A stretch of 32,696 bases of DNA from Myxococcota bacterium. GTDB taxonomy: Bacteria > Myxococcota_A > Polyangia > Polyangiales > JANWZI01. Numbering within the stretch: the stretch's first letter is position 1; every line of letters starts with the position of its first letter. Below, piece by piece: positions 7,180-15,554 of this stretch. The stretch covers positions 1 to 32,696 of the forward strand of contig JANWZI010000043.1 of the NCBI GenBank assembly GCA_025054695.1, written 5' to 3'. Position numbers and translations under genes: made by a program. The notes under the pieces were generated by a model that was given only the letters and a program-made list of their open reading frames with translations, was not told where the DNA came from and made no database searches.

Positions 7180-8247
7180 ATGGCGGCCGCGATGCCGTGG
7201 CTGTTCGAACGCTGGCCGGCGCTGCGCGCCCTGCCCTACCGTTCCCTGGTCGCGGCGCCGACGCCGGTGGAGCGGCTCGCGGCCGTCAGCCGCTCGTCGG
7301 GCGCCGAGCTGTGGTGCAAGCGCGACGACCTGACTCACCCGCGCTACGGCGGCAACAAGGTCCGCAAGCTCGAGTGGCTCCTCGCCGACGCGCGCGCGTG
7401 TGGGGCCGGCGCCATCGTGACGACCGGAGCGTGGGGCAGCCACCACGTGCTCGCCACGGCCGTGCACGGCGCCGAGGCGGGCTTCGAGGTCCACGCCGTG
7501 CTCGTGCCCCAGCCGCTCGACGAGCACGTCGAGGCCCAGCTTCGGGCCGACCTGCGCGCCGGGGCGCGGCTGTTGCCGGTGCCCGCCTGGGCCCTGGTGC
7601 CGGCGGCGATGCGGCTCGTCGCGGCGCGGTTACGCATCGCGGGGGTCAGGCCGTACCTGCTCGGCCCCGGTGGTAGCTCCCCCGTCGGCTGCATCGGCTA
7701 CGTCGAGGCGGGGCTCGAATTGGCCGAGCAGATCGCGGCGCGCGCGCTGCCGGAGCCGGCGACGATCACGGTCGCGCTGGGCAGCGGGGCGACCGCCGTG
7801 GGACTGGCGCTGGGGCTGGCGGCGGCGGGGCTGACGGTTCCGGTGCGCGCGGTGCGCGTCACCAGCCGTCTGGTCGTTTCCCGACGGCTGCTCGTGCGGC
7901 TGGCGCGGCGAACGGTCGAGGTCCTGCGCCGAGCGGACGACCGGTTTCCGGACGTGGCGCGGGTGGCGATGCGGCGCCTGCAGGTCGATCACCGGCAGTT
8001 CGCGCCTGGCTACGGGCGGTCGACCGAGGCGAGCCGCGAGGCGATGCGCGTGGCGCGCGACGACGGGCTCGTGCTCGACCCCACGTACACCTCCAAGGCC
8101 TTCGCCTCGCTGCTCGCGCTGGTGCGCGGTGGAGCGCGCGGGCCGCATCTGTTCTGGCACACCCTTTCTTCGGCGCCGATGGAGCCGCTGCTCGAGGGCG
8201 CGCCACCTCTGCCCGCGTGGGCGCGCAGGGTAAGAGGCGAGGACTGA
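7180..8247 (+). CDS. PLP-dependent enzyme, ACC deaminase / D-cysteine desulfhydrase family
   Basis: A 355-aa fold-type-II pyridoxal-phosphate enzyme. LWCKRDDLTHPRYGGNKVRK (45-63) contains the probable Schiff-base lysine Lys60 in GGNK. TTGAWGSHHVLATAVHG (81-97) and the glycine loop VALGSGATAVGLALGL bind cofactor and substrate. DPTYTSKAF and LFWHTLSS lie near the C-terminus. The family includes 1-aminocyclopropane-1-carboxylate deaminases and D-cysteine desulfhydrases. I cannot separate these by eye, and many members have neither activity proven. ATG 7192 is an equally possible start. It is divergent from the alpha/beta hydrolase with almost no space between start codons, so its promoter must lie inside the neighbouring gene or one start is annotated too long. 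Confidence 0.88.
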   Translation: MAAAMPWLFERWPALRALPYRSLVAAPTPVERLAAVSRSSGAELWCKRDDLTHPRYGGNKVRKLEWLLADARACGAGAIVTTGAWGSHHVLATAVHGAEAGFEVHAVLVPQPLDEHVEAQLRADLRAGARLLPVPAWALVPAAMRLVAARLRIAGVRPYLLGPGGSSPVGCIGYVEAGLELAEQIAARALPEPATITVALGSGATAVGLALGLAAAGLTVPVRAVRVTSRLVVSRRLLVRLARRTVEVLRRADDRFPDVARVAMRRLQVDHRQFAPGYGRSTEASREAMRVARDDGLVLDPTYTSKAFASLLALVRGGARGPHLFWHTLSSAPMEPLLEGAPPLPAWARRVRGED

Positions 8248-8298
8248 AGGCGCAGTTCGGGATGGCTCGATCGGGTCGCGCACCGTACCTAGCGCGGG

Positions 8299-8346
8299 CT
8301 CGGATTCGAAGCCCGACGCCGCGTCGGAGGCGGACCCGAATTCGAA
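8299..8346. repeat. Short degenerate hexamer array (8 units)
   Basis: Units CTCGGA, TTCGAA, GCCCGA, CGCCGC, GTCGGA, GGCGGA, CCCGAA and TTCGAA run in phase in the gap between the convergent genes ending at 8247 and 8432. It is a decayed member of the CTCGGN family: most units keep CG or CC at positions 3-4. No clear terminator hairpin was seen in this gap. Confidence 0.55.
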
Positions 8347-8431
8347 TCGACGGCTGGGCCCTACCGTACGTGCGAAGGGCTCGTCCCGGTGCTCCAGCGA
8401 GCCGAATCATCCGCAGCTCGCTCAGGAACGA

Positions 8432-8824
8432 CTACGTACCGGCCTCGAGCTTGCGAAGGACGGAAGCGAGGGTGGCCTTGTCCATTCGGCGCTCTGCGAT
8501 GGCGATCATCGCGTCATGAAGCTCACCCAAGTCATCTCGGATGATGACGTCGTTGAGATCGAGGAACACGAGCGCGGCAAGAAGTCCAGTACGTTTGTTG
8601 CCGTCGATGAATGGCTGGTTTTGTGCGATGTGGAACGCGTACGCTGCTGCCATTTCGAATAAGTCGGCGTGGAGGTACTCGCCGGCGAAGGTCGCCGGCG
8701 CTTGTGCAACCGCGGATTCGAGGAGCTCGATCGCACGAACCGCCGAACTGCCGCCGTAGCGACGAGACTGCTCCCGATGGAGGATCAGTACGTCTTCGAC
8801 CGTGAGGAACTTCGGCTCCCTCAA
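8432..8824 (-). CDS. doc: Doc/Fic-family (death-on-curing) toxin
   Basis: A 130-aa protein of the death-on-curing family. The N-terminus FLTVEDVLILHREQ, the middle SAVAQAPATFAGEYLHADLF and the Fic motif region HIAQNQPFIDGNKRTGLLAA (65-84) are typical of chromosomal Doc toxins, which modify translation factors (phage P1 Doc phosphorylates EF-Tu). The usual HPFxDGNKR reads QPFIDGNKR here, with Gln70 where the catalytic His normally stands. The Asn/Lys/Arg of the anion-binding loop remain. The TTG start overlaps the TGA of the AbrB-like antitoxin gene (TTGA), so toxin is made after antitoxin from one mRNA. The stretch is visibly lower in GC than its neighbours, which suggests horizontal acquisition. 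Confidence 0.9.
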   Translation of the reverse strand: MREPKFLTVEDVLILHREQSRRYGGSSAVRAIELLESAVAQAPATFAGEYLHADLFEMAAAYAFHIAQNQPFIDGNKRTGLLAALVFLDLNDVIIRDDLGELHDAMIAIAERRMDKATLASVLRKLEAGT

Positions 8825-9054
8825 CGGGCGAGCTTGCGCAGGGTCGCGTCGTGAGCGTCCATGACCCTGCGCGCGGAGTTTGCCAGCCGCTCGCGGCTAC
8901 CTTGGGCGATGGGCTCGATGACGAGACGGCGACCGTCGGTCGTGATCGCGAGCTCCGTGTCGCGGTCGATGGCGAGGCGCTCGAGGAAGGCCTCGTCGAT
9001 GACGATACCCCAACCGTTGCCGAGGGCAGAGAGCTTGGTTCGCGCGGGCATCAT
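8821..9054 (-). CDS. AbrB/MazE-type antitoxin
   Basis: A 77-aa protein with an N-terminal SpoVT/AbrB swapped-hairpin DNA-binding domain (residues ~5-50: KLSALGNGWGIVIDEAFLER, DTELAITTDGRRLVIEPI) and a C-terminal helical tail (~52-77) of the kind that wraps and neutralises the toxin. It is placed directly upstream of doc and overlaps it, the classic antitoxin-first order. A perfect 16-bp palindrome lies five bases upstream of the first ATG, the expected site for autoregulation by antitoxin alone or by the complex. Two adjacent ATG codons (9054, 9051) are possible starts. Confidence 0.88.
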   Translation of the reverse strand: MMPARTKLSALGNGWGIVIDEAFLERLAIDRDTELAITTDGRRLVIEPIAQGSRERLANSARRVMDAHDATLRKLAR

Positions 9055-9059
9055 CGCAT

Positions 9060-9075
9060 GTTTACTATAGTAAAC
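9060..9075 (-). promoter_or_regulatory. Perfect 16-bp palindromic operator of the toxin-antitoxin operon
   Basis: GTTTACTATAGTAAAC reads the same on both strands and is strikingly AT-rich in this genome. On the minus strand its centre supplies a -10-like TATAGT (9069-9064), which would start transcription near 9057, about three bases before the antitoxin ATG at 9054. Antitoxin bound here would cover the -10 box and block its own promoter. No good -35 is visible. Palindrome and position are seen; the role is inferred. The 236 bases from here to the protease gene at 9312 show no convincing gene. Confidence 0.8.
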
Positions 9076-9311
9076 GCGCGACGGCCCAGCAGCGAGGTTC
9101 CTCGCTTGCGGCTATGACGTCGGGCTGTGCCTCCGCGCGAGTGGGGCCGCGAACCACCTCAACGCGAGGCACTCGTCGTCGAGACACGTGAGGCGTTGGT
9201 GCGTGGCCGTGGCGCACGGAGCGCGTCGCGTTCTCGGATGGACGGCGGTTTCGTGAATGATTTGAGCGGCTACAGGGGGTCTGGCGCTTGCTTTGACCCC
9301 CGTTTGGAACC

Positions 9312-10817
9312 GTGTCGCGGGCAGTCGCGGCGCTCGTGGGTATCTGTTCGGCGGCCCTCACGGCCTGCCGGCCGGGCGTGATGCTCGACGTGGGCGGCGC
9401 GCCGGGCGACGGCATGGACCGCGACGGCCCCGGTGTGCGACTCGTCGACGGCGGAGCGAGCGTACCGCCGCCCGACGTTCCGCCCGAACGGCCCGGGCCC
9501 GGCGGCGGTGAGGACGGGGTCCCGCCGCCAGCCCCTCCGCCCGGAACGCCGGACGGTGGCGCGGGACGCGATGCGGGCGGTGGCCGCGATGGCGGTGCCG
9601 GTCGCGACGCGGGCGGCAGCCCGCCGCCGAGCTACCCGCCCGGTACGGACATGTGCGGGGATCTACGCGGCCCCGCGCGCGTCTACCACGGCACGCGCGA
9701 GCCGACGTATCTGTCGCTTTCGCCTGGCCAGATCCTCGCGATCGGCATGCTGGACCTCGGCGGTGGCCTGTGCTCGGGCGCGCTCATCGCCCCGCGGTGG
9801 GTGCTGACCGCGGCGCACTGTCGCTCGAGCTCCGTCGTCTTCCGCATGGGGGCCGATCCGGCGCGGCCCGATCGCTCGGTGCGCGGGCGGCGGTTCCTGT
9901 CGCATTCGAGCATGGACATCGCCGTCGTCGAGCTCGAGCGGGACGCGACCGAAGTGGTCCCCGAGGTGGTGCCCATCCCGATCCTGACCGAGGCGCTCGA
10001 CGAGAGCTGGCGGGGGCGCGATACCGAGGCCGCGGGCTACGGTCGTACCGAGCGAGGCTCGGTCGGCACGCGCTACTTCTCGCGTCTGCCCATCGCGGGG
10101 CTGACCGGCGACAGCATCCACATCGACGGGCGCGGGCGCGGCGGGGTGTGCAACGGCGATTCGGGGGGCCCGCTCATGGCCCTCGGCTCGGACGGCAGCG
10201 TGCGCGTCATCGGCGTCGTCTCGGGCGGCGACGGCACGTGCACCTATCAGGCGTGGTTCACGCGCGTCGATCGCGCGCGAAGCTGGATCGAGGGACACAC
10301 GGGCCCCGCGGTGCCGCCGGGGCCACCGCCGCCCGAGCCCTGCGGCGACGTGACGGCCGAGGGACGCTGCATCGACGGGCGCGCGGTCTACTGCGAGGGC
10401 GGGGTGCTGCAACGGCGAGCGTGCTCGAGCGGCCAGCGCTGCGGCTGGAGTGCGGCCGACCGGGGCTATCGTTGCGTGCGGCCCGAAGACGATCCGTGCG
10501 GCGGGCTCGACGGATTCGGACGCTGCGAGGGTGAGCGAGCGCGCTGGTGCGACCGCGGCACGCCGCGGACGCGCGATTGCGCCGCGTGCGGTCAGCGCTG
10601 CGGCGTCGTCGCCGACGTGGGCGGGACATACTGCGCCGAGTCGCCGGCGCCGCCCGGCGGATCGGACGACCCGTGCGCGACGCTCGACTACCTCGGGCGC
10701 TGCAACGGAAACGTCGCCGAATGGTGCGAAGACGGCGAGTTTCGGACTCGCGACTGCAGCGCGACGGGGCAGCGCTGCGTCTGGGTCGACGGACTCATCG
10801 GCTACTACTGCCGCTGA
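9312..10817 (+). CDS. Trypsin-like serine protease lipoprotein with three Cys-rich modules
   Basis: A 501-aa surface protease. The GTG start gives a short signal with lipobox LTAC (Cys19 lipidated). Residues 25-110 are a Pro/Gly/Asp linker with GRDAGG repeats. The S1 domain (~115-328) has the full triad: His169 in VLTAAHC, Asp202 in MDIAVV and Ser284 in GDSGGP. From ~338 three copies of a ~48-residue module follow, each with six Cys in the order PC...GRC...C...C...GQRC...Y.C, starting near 341, 395 and 453. They probably bind substrate or a surface partner. Most likely exported and anchored in the outer membrane. It is a single gene; the convergent neighbour is separated by a hexamer repeat. 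Confidence 0.92.
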   Translation: MSRAVAALVGICSAALTACRPGVMLDVGGAPGDGMDRDGPGVRLVDGGASVPPPDVPPERPGPGGGEDGVPPPAPPPGTPDGGAGRDAGGGRDGGAGRDAGGSPPPSYPPGTDMCGDLRGPARVYHGTREPTYLSLSPGQILAIGMLDLGGGLCSGALIAPRWVLTAAHCRSSSVVFRMGADPARPDRSVRGRRFLSHSSMDIAVVELERDATEVVPEVVPIPILTEALDESWRGRDTEAAGYGRTERGSVGTRYFSRLPIAGLTGDSIHIDGRGRGGVCNGDSGGPLMALGSDGSVRVIGVVSGGDGTCTYQAWFTRVDRARSWIEGHTGPAVPPGPPPPEPCGDVTAEGRCIDGRAVYCEGGVLQRRACSSGQRCGWSAADRGYRCVRPEDDPCGGLDGFGRCEGERARWCDRGTPRTRDCAACGQRCGVVADVGGTYCAESPAPPGGSDDPCATLDYLGRCNGNVAEWCEDGEFRTRDCSATGQRCVWVDGLIGYYCR

Positions 10818-10846
10818 CGGCCGGAGCACGCTGACGGCGCTGCCGG

Positions 10847-10925
10847 TTCGGGCTCCGGCTCTGCCTCGGACTCGGACTCGGGTTCGGACTCGGGCGCCGC
10901 GCCGCGCCTCGCGCTCGGACTCGAG
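10847..10925 (+). repeat. Intergenic CTCGGN hexamer array
   Basis: Eight in-phase units run from 10847 to 10894: TTCGGG, CTCCGG, CTCTGC, CTCGGA, CTCGGA, CTCGGG, TTCGGA and CTCGGG. After a GC-rich interruption two more (CTCGGA, CTCGAG) stand at 10914-10925, out of phase with the first block. It lies in the 292-bp gap between convergent genes (stops 10817 and 11110). Nothing else recognisable was seen in that gap. Confidence 0.8.
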
Positions 10926-11109
10926 TCGCTCGCCCGCGCCGCGCGCCACGCCCAGTTCGCGGATCGGCGCCTACGGCCTCGAGAGATGCCTCGCGCCCCC
11001 CACTCGACCCGCTCCGCTTCGGGACGGGCGGCCGAGCAGCGCACGACGCGCGGCCCGTCGGGACACATGGCGGCGCGGCGGCCGCGTCGGTGTCGAAGTG
11101 GCCGCTGCG

Positions 11110-12888
11110 CTAGGGAGCCGGCGACGGATCGGGGCAGCAGACGGCGGGCATCTCGAACGGCACGCAGTCGGGCACGGAGCGCCCGTTGGGCAGCGTGCGC
11201 ACGATGCGCGTGGGCTGACCGCGGACCTGGTAGGTCGCGCCGCGCCAGCTCACCTCGACGGGTGCGCAGAGCGGGACGTTGCAGAGATGTGCGACGTGAT
11301 CGCAGCAGCCGGCGGCCATCTGCTCGTCGGAGAGCGGCCGATAGTTGATGGCGCGCATCGTCCCCATGGCGTCGACGCTCATGCCGCATCCCGCCGTTCC
11401 GGAGCGTCGGGATTCGAACACGTCCGGACGCGGATCGTGGACGAGGAAGGCGCCAGCCATGCCCTGCTCGGGCACGGCGAGCATGGGATCGCCGAGCTGG
11501 ACGGGATCACCGAGCGGATTGGGAATGCTCCAGGCCTGACCGGAGAGGTTGCCGCCCATCAGATCCTTGCCCGTCGGTGACAGCGGCGAGTCGACGACCA
11601 TGCCGCCGGCGTTGCCTTGGATGACGTTGACCGCGTATAGGCCAGTCGGCACTTCCTGGCATTCGACGGCGATGCGCTCGTAGGACTCGGCGAACGCCTC
11701 GGGCGTGATGTAAGGTATCCTACAAATCGGGCTGGGCCCGAGCTGAACCGCGGCGACGGGGGGCACGACGACCTCGATGGCGTCCGGGAACACCTGCTGG
11801 AACAGCGTGCTCGTCGGTCGGATCGTCGCGATGAGCAGCACGTCCGGGATGCCCGCCGCCAGCTCGAGACTCGTCGGGTCGCGATGGCGGCGGAAGATGA
11901 CGATGGGCGTCTGCCACTGGATGCCCGCGCTGCCCAGAATCGGGTGCAGGTCGCGCTCGCCGTCGCGGTTGGCGTCGACGTCGTCGACGTAGAACGCGTA
12001 GGCCACGGAGTCGGCGAAGTCGATCTCGACGCCGGCCGCGGCGAGCGCGTCGGCGAGCGGCCGCGGCTCGCCGGGCGTGCCGTCGGGGCCGACCGGAGTG
12101 AAGGTGGCGTCGGCGCGGTACAGCCGCAACCGCATGTTGGTCGCGTCGAACAGAATCTGCTCGCGCATCGTGGCGTCGGTGGTGCGCGGGATGCGCGCCT
12201 CGGAGGCGAGCGGACGCGTCGCGCCGTCCAGGTGGAACATCGGCCGCTCGGTCATGACGCGGGCGCCGAGCGTGACGGTGACGCCCGTGGCGAGCGCGCC
12301 GTGCGGGGCGGCCACCTGCGCGGGCAACTCGATGGGCAAGAAGCGCGGCGGGACGTCGGTCGTGCGGATGAACGCGCCGCCGGCGATGTCTCCGCGCGTC
12401 GGAAGATTCCGAACGCTGAAGAACGGGTTGAAGTCCTCGTCGTGGTCGAAGAAGCCCCGGATCTGGTACGCGATGGGCTCGTCGGGGCGCAGCTCGATCT
12501 CGGGCCAGCGGAACGCGACCGAGCGCATGACGTTCTCGCTCGCGGCCGGGTCCATCGGATCGGCCGGCGCGCAGTCGCGCGCGAGATCGGAGAAGAGGCG
12601 CCGACCGGGGATGGTGAGCAGGTTGGCGGCGGTCGTCGCACCGCCTTCGGGTGGTGGAGGGTTGTCGTAGCGGAAGAGCGTGAGGACGACGCGGCCGCGC
12701 ACGCGCACGGGATCGCCGGCGTCGTTGCGCTCGCAGGTGGGTCGCGGGCCGACGTAGAGCACGGTGCCCTCGATGACGCCGGTCGGGTCGGGGGCGGTGC
12801 CGCCCTGCCTGCGGAAGGCGTCGATTTCGGGTTCCTCGCAGCCGGCGAGCGTCGCGACGAGCAGCGTAACCAGGTGCGGAGCCGTCAT
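11110..12888 (-). CDS. Large surface lipoprotein, unknown function
   Basis: A 592-aa protein starting MTAPHLVTLLVATLAGCEEP; LAGC is a lipobox, so Cys17 should be lipidated. The rest is a soluble, beta-rich polypeptide with no family I recognise. Visible points are a calcium-loop-like DVDANRDGERD near residue 300 and a Cys-rich end (CCDHVAHLCNVPLC, then VCCPDPSPAP). The ATG has a good site (GGAGG about nine bases upstream) and follows the stop of the second TonB receptor by 20 bp, so it is probably the last gene of that operon. By analogy with SusD- or HmuY-like partners it may capture a substrate for the receptors; that is inference from position only. Confidence 0.8.
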   Translation of the reverse strand: MTAPHLVTLLVATLAGCEEPEIDAFRRQGGTAPDPTGVIEGTVLYVGPRPTCERNDAGDPVRVRGRVVLTLFRYDNPPPPEGGATTAANLLTIPGRRLFSDLARDCAPADPMDPAASENVMRSVAFRWPEIELRPDEPIAYQIRGFFDHDEDFNPFFSVRNLPTRGDIAGGAFIRTTDVPPRFLPIELPAQVAAPHGALATGVTVTLGARVMTERPMFHLDGATRPLASEARIPRTTDATMREQILFDATNMRLRLYRADATFTPVGPDGTPGEPRPLADALAAAGVEIDFADSVAYAFYVDDVDANRDGERDLHPILGSAGIQWQTPIVIFRRHRDPTSLELAAGIPDVLLIATIRPTSTLFQQVFPDAIEVVVPPVAAVQLGPSPICRIPYITPEAFAESYERIAVECQEVPTGLYAVNVIQGNAGGMVVDSPLSPTGKDLMGGNLSGQAWSIPNPLGDPVQLGDPMLAVPEQGMAGAFLVHDPRPDVFESRRSGTAGCGMSVDAMGTMRAINYRPLSDEQMAAGCCDHVAHLCNVPLCAPVEVSWRGATYQVRGQPTRIVRTLPNGRSVPDCVPFEMPAVCCPDPSPAP

Positions 12889-12908
12889 GATCCAGGATCC
12901 TCCGAAAT

Positions 12909-15554
12909 CTAGAACCGGTACGTGGCCGAGCCCATCCAGCGCATCGGGATGCGCTGCGCGAACGGGTGTTGCCGGTGGCGGTGGCCGGTGACGTTGTAGC
13001 CGGAGATGGCGAGCTCGAGCCGGTCGTCGAGCAATCGCCAGCCCAGCCGGGCGTTGACGAGGTGGTAGCTCGGCAGGGGAAACCGGCCGAAGCGGACGCC
13101 CTGCGCGACGTCGAAGACCTGTTCGCGCCAGACCTGATCGCTGACCCAGTGAACGTCGACGGCGACGTCCGCGCCGAAGGACGTGCGGTACTGGACGCCC
13201 GCGTTGACCTTGTGCGCGCTCGTCCGTTCCTCGGGGCGGTCGGACTCAGAGCTGAAGGCGCGATTGAACGCGTAGTTCGCGTACACGTCGAGGCCACGCA
13301 CGGGGTAGAAGCGTCCGCCGACCTCGACGCCGATCACGTCGTAGACGGGTGTGTCGTTGCGGAAGCCGATCGAGCCGATCGGGTAGGACGCCGTCGCGTC
13401 CAGGTAGCCGTCGGCGGGACGGGCCACGTGCTCGGAGAGCCGGTACGGCGTCACGTCGCTCAGGATGATGAGGTCGCGCACGCGGTTGTAATAGACGCTC
13501 GCCTCGAGGTCGAAGGCATCGCTCTCGGCGAAGCGGTAGCCGGTCTCGACCGAAAGGATCGACTCGGGCCGCAGGTCGATGCCGGCGACCTCGGAGCCCC
13601 GCGCATCGACGTGCACGCCGGCGACCGGCGTCGGGTTGGGGAGCGACAGATAGGACTCCAGGAAGGTCGGCGTGCGGAAGGCGGTGCCGACGCTGGCGCG
13701 GATGGCCTGGCCTTCGGTGGGCCGCACGATGAGCGCGCCGCGCGGCGAGAAGACGGGGTTGTCGAGCAGCGGATGGACGTCGACGCGGAAACTGCCGACC
13801 AGCGTGAGCTGGCGGACGATGCGCATCGTGTCCTGGAAGAACAGCGCGTGGTGGTGCTCCACGTGCGGCGCGTCCAGGTAGTCCCAGTCGATCGTCTTGA
13901 GGCGGTAGCCCAGCCCGACGTGCAGATTGTGGTCCACGAGCAGGCGGAACTCGCGGCCCAGCTCGGCTTCGACGTCGACGGTGTTCGACAGGAAGCGGTT
14001 CTCTTGCGCGTTGCGACCGTACGGGAAGTGAACGAGTCCCGATGTCGCGTCGATGCGATTCCAGAACGCGCGCACCTGGCCCCACGAGGTTTCGAGCAGC
14101 CCCATGACGTGCGAGGCCGGACCGTAGGAGCCGAAGTCGCGCACGGGCCCCGTGGCCTGGAAGTTCTGGAAGTTGTCGCTGATCCCCGCGTCGAATCGCA
14201 GGCGGGCCTCGCGGGAGATCCGATAGGCGAGCGCGCCGTTGACGTGCACCTCGCGCAACGCGAGCTGGCCGGGAGGCACCGCGTCCCACAGCACGGCGTC
14301 GAGCCGGCGCTCGTCGAGCTCGAGGCTGTAACGGGGGGTGCGTTCGAATCCGGCCGCCAGGCGGTAGCCCAGCCGGCCCACGCGGCCCCCGGTCACGAAA
14401 TGACCGTAGGACTCGCCGTGCGTTCCGAGGCCGGCCGAGGCCGAAAGCTCGCGCTCGCCGGGTGGGCGCGTCAGGATGTTGATGATCCCGCTGAACGCAT
14501 CGGCGCCGTAGAGCGCGGAAGCGGGCCCCCGGATGACCTCGATGCGCTCGATGTCCTCGGGTGCGTACGGGATAGTCGAGTAAAAGGTGGTGCCGAGGGT
14601 GTCGACGTAGACCGACCGGCCGTCGACGAGCACGAGCATCTTGTTGGACAGGCGCTGATTGAATCCGCGTACGCTGACCTGGGTGTCGGCCGCCGTGGTG
14701 GCCATCACGTCGGCGCCCGGAACGCGGCGCACCAGCTCGCCGATGCGGCGCAGCCCCGAGAGGCGGATGTCCTGGCGCGTGATGTTCGCCGTCGCGTTGG
14801 GCGCGTCGAGCGGCGACTGCGCGAAACGCGAGGCCGAGACGACCTGTTCTTCGTAGATGTCCAGGTCGCCCGTGCGGCCCAGGGTGACCCCGACGGGCAC
14901 CTCCGGCGCGGCCGCGGCGGGCTGCCGCGGCACGGCTCGTCGCGTCGGTTCGCCCGGCGTCGGTGCTCCCGAGCGCTCGCGAAGCGATGCGGCCAACGCT
15001 CGCAGCCGCTCGGCGCGCTGGCGCAACGCGTCGCTCTGCGTCGCCTCGGCCAGCGCTGCGATCTGCGTCGCGCTGTCCTCGAGAGCCAGCACCTCCTCGG
15101 CGGACACGACCGGCATGACGGCGCCTGGCTCCGCGCCCGTCGGCTCGACCTGCGGCTCGGCGCCACTGGGCACGGTCTCGCGCTGGCGCACAGCCGCGAT
15201 GCGCTCCTCCAGCGCACGGATGAAGCCGAGCACTTCCTCACGGTCGGGCGGATCCGAGTCGAGGTAGCGGCGGAAGTATTCGATGGAGCTCTCGTACTGG
15301 CCGGCCTCGGCGTAGGCGCGCGCGATGTTGTACAGGACGTTGGGGTGCGGCAGGGTGTCGTAGGCGATCAGCAGTTCGGAGATACCCTCGTCGATGCGGC
15401 CGGCCTGGATGAGCTCCATGCCGCGGCGGAAGTGGCGTCGCGCCTCGGTGCGCACGTCGGCGAGTGCCGGGCTCGAGTCGAGAAGCACGAGCACCGCGGC
15501 GAGCACCGCCGCCAGGGCTCGCTCCCCGTGAAACGTGCGCGAACGGACGACCAT
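12909..15554 (-). CDS. TonB-dependent receptor with N-terminal TPR domain (copy 2)
   Basis: An 881-aa outer-membrane receptor. After a signal sequence ending SSPALA comes a periplasmic TPR-like module (~34-125), a Pro/Glu linker with a helical segment (~150-200), and a TonB-box-like stretch IYEEQVVSAS. The plug domain follows (DIRLSGLRRIGELVRRVPGA, MLVLVDGRSVYVDTLG, IERIEVIRGPASALYGADAF, SGIINILTRP), then a 22-strand-type barrel ending in aromatic MGSATYRF. TonB receptors import scarce ligands using inner-membrane energy; the ligand is unknown. The frame continues far upstream, but the true ATG at 15554 shares its A with the stop of copy 1 (TGATG), indicating coupled translation. The TPR head is nearly identical to that of copy 1 while the barrel is much more diverged. 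Confidence 0.92.
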   Translation of the reverse strand: MVVRSRTFHGERALAAVLAAVLVLLDSSPALADVRTEARRHFRRGMELIQAGRIDEGISELLIAYDTLPHPNVLYNIARAYAEAGQYESSIEYFRRYLDSDPPDREEVLGFIRALEERIAAVRQRETVPSGAEPQVEPTGAEPGAVMPVVSAEEVLALEDSATQIAALAEATQSDALRQRAERLRALAASLRERSGAPTPGEPTRRAVPRQPAAAAPEVPVGVTLGRTGDLDIYEEQVVSASRFAQSPLDAPNATANITRQDIRLSGLRRIGELVRRVPGADVMATTAADTQVSVRGFNQRLSNKMLVLVDGRSVYVDTLGTTFYSTIPYAPEDIERIEVIRGPASALYGADAFSGIINILTRPPGERELSASAGLGTHGESYGHFVTGGRVGRLGYRLAAGFERTPRYSLELDERRLDAVLWDAVPPGQLALREVHVNGALAYRISREARLRFDAGISDNFQNFQATGPVRDFGSYGPASHVMGLLETSWGQVRAFWNRIDATSGLVHFPYGRNAQENRFLSNTVDVEAELGREFRLLVDHNLHVGLGYRLKTIDWDYLDAPHVEHHHALFFQDTMRIVRQLTLVGSFRVDVHPLLDNPVFSPRGALIVRPTEGQAIRASVGTAFRTPTFLESYLSLPNPTPVAGVHVDARGSEVAGIDLRPESILSVETGYRFAESDAFDLEASVYYNRVRDLIILSDVTPYRLSEHVARPADGYLDATASYPIGSIGFRNDTPVYDVIGVEVGGRFYPVRGLDVYANYAFNRAFSSESDRPEERTSAHKVNAGVQYRTSFGADVAVDVHWVSDQVWREQVFDVAQGVRFGRFPLPSYHLVNARLGWRLLDDRLELAISGYNVTGHRHRQHPFAQRIPMRWMGSATYRF
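15252..15469 (-). repeat. Near-identical direct repeat, TPR module of receptor copy 2
   Basis: This stretch matches 17903-18120 at a constant offset of 2651 bases with no indels and only scattered substitutions. It encodes the TPR-like head shared by the two TonB receptors. Confidence 0.85.

Noticed and set aside
8305-8346. TTCGAA-type motifs as a tRNA T-loop
   Set aside because: No matching acceptor, D or anticodon arms could be found. The motifs belong to the hexamer array.
9127-9381. 84-codon plus-strand frame before the serine protease
   Set aside because: It overlaps the protease start, is Arg/Ser/Pro-rich with no motif, and has no promoter or ribosome-binding site that I can see.
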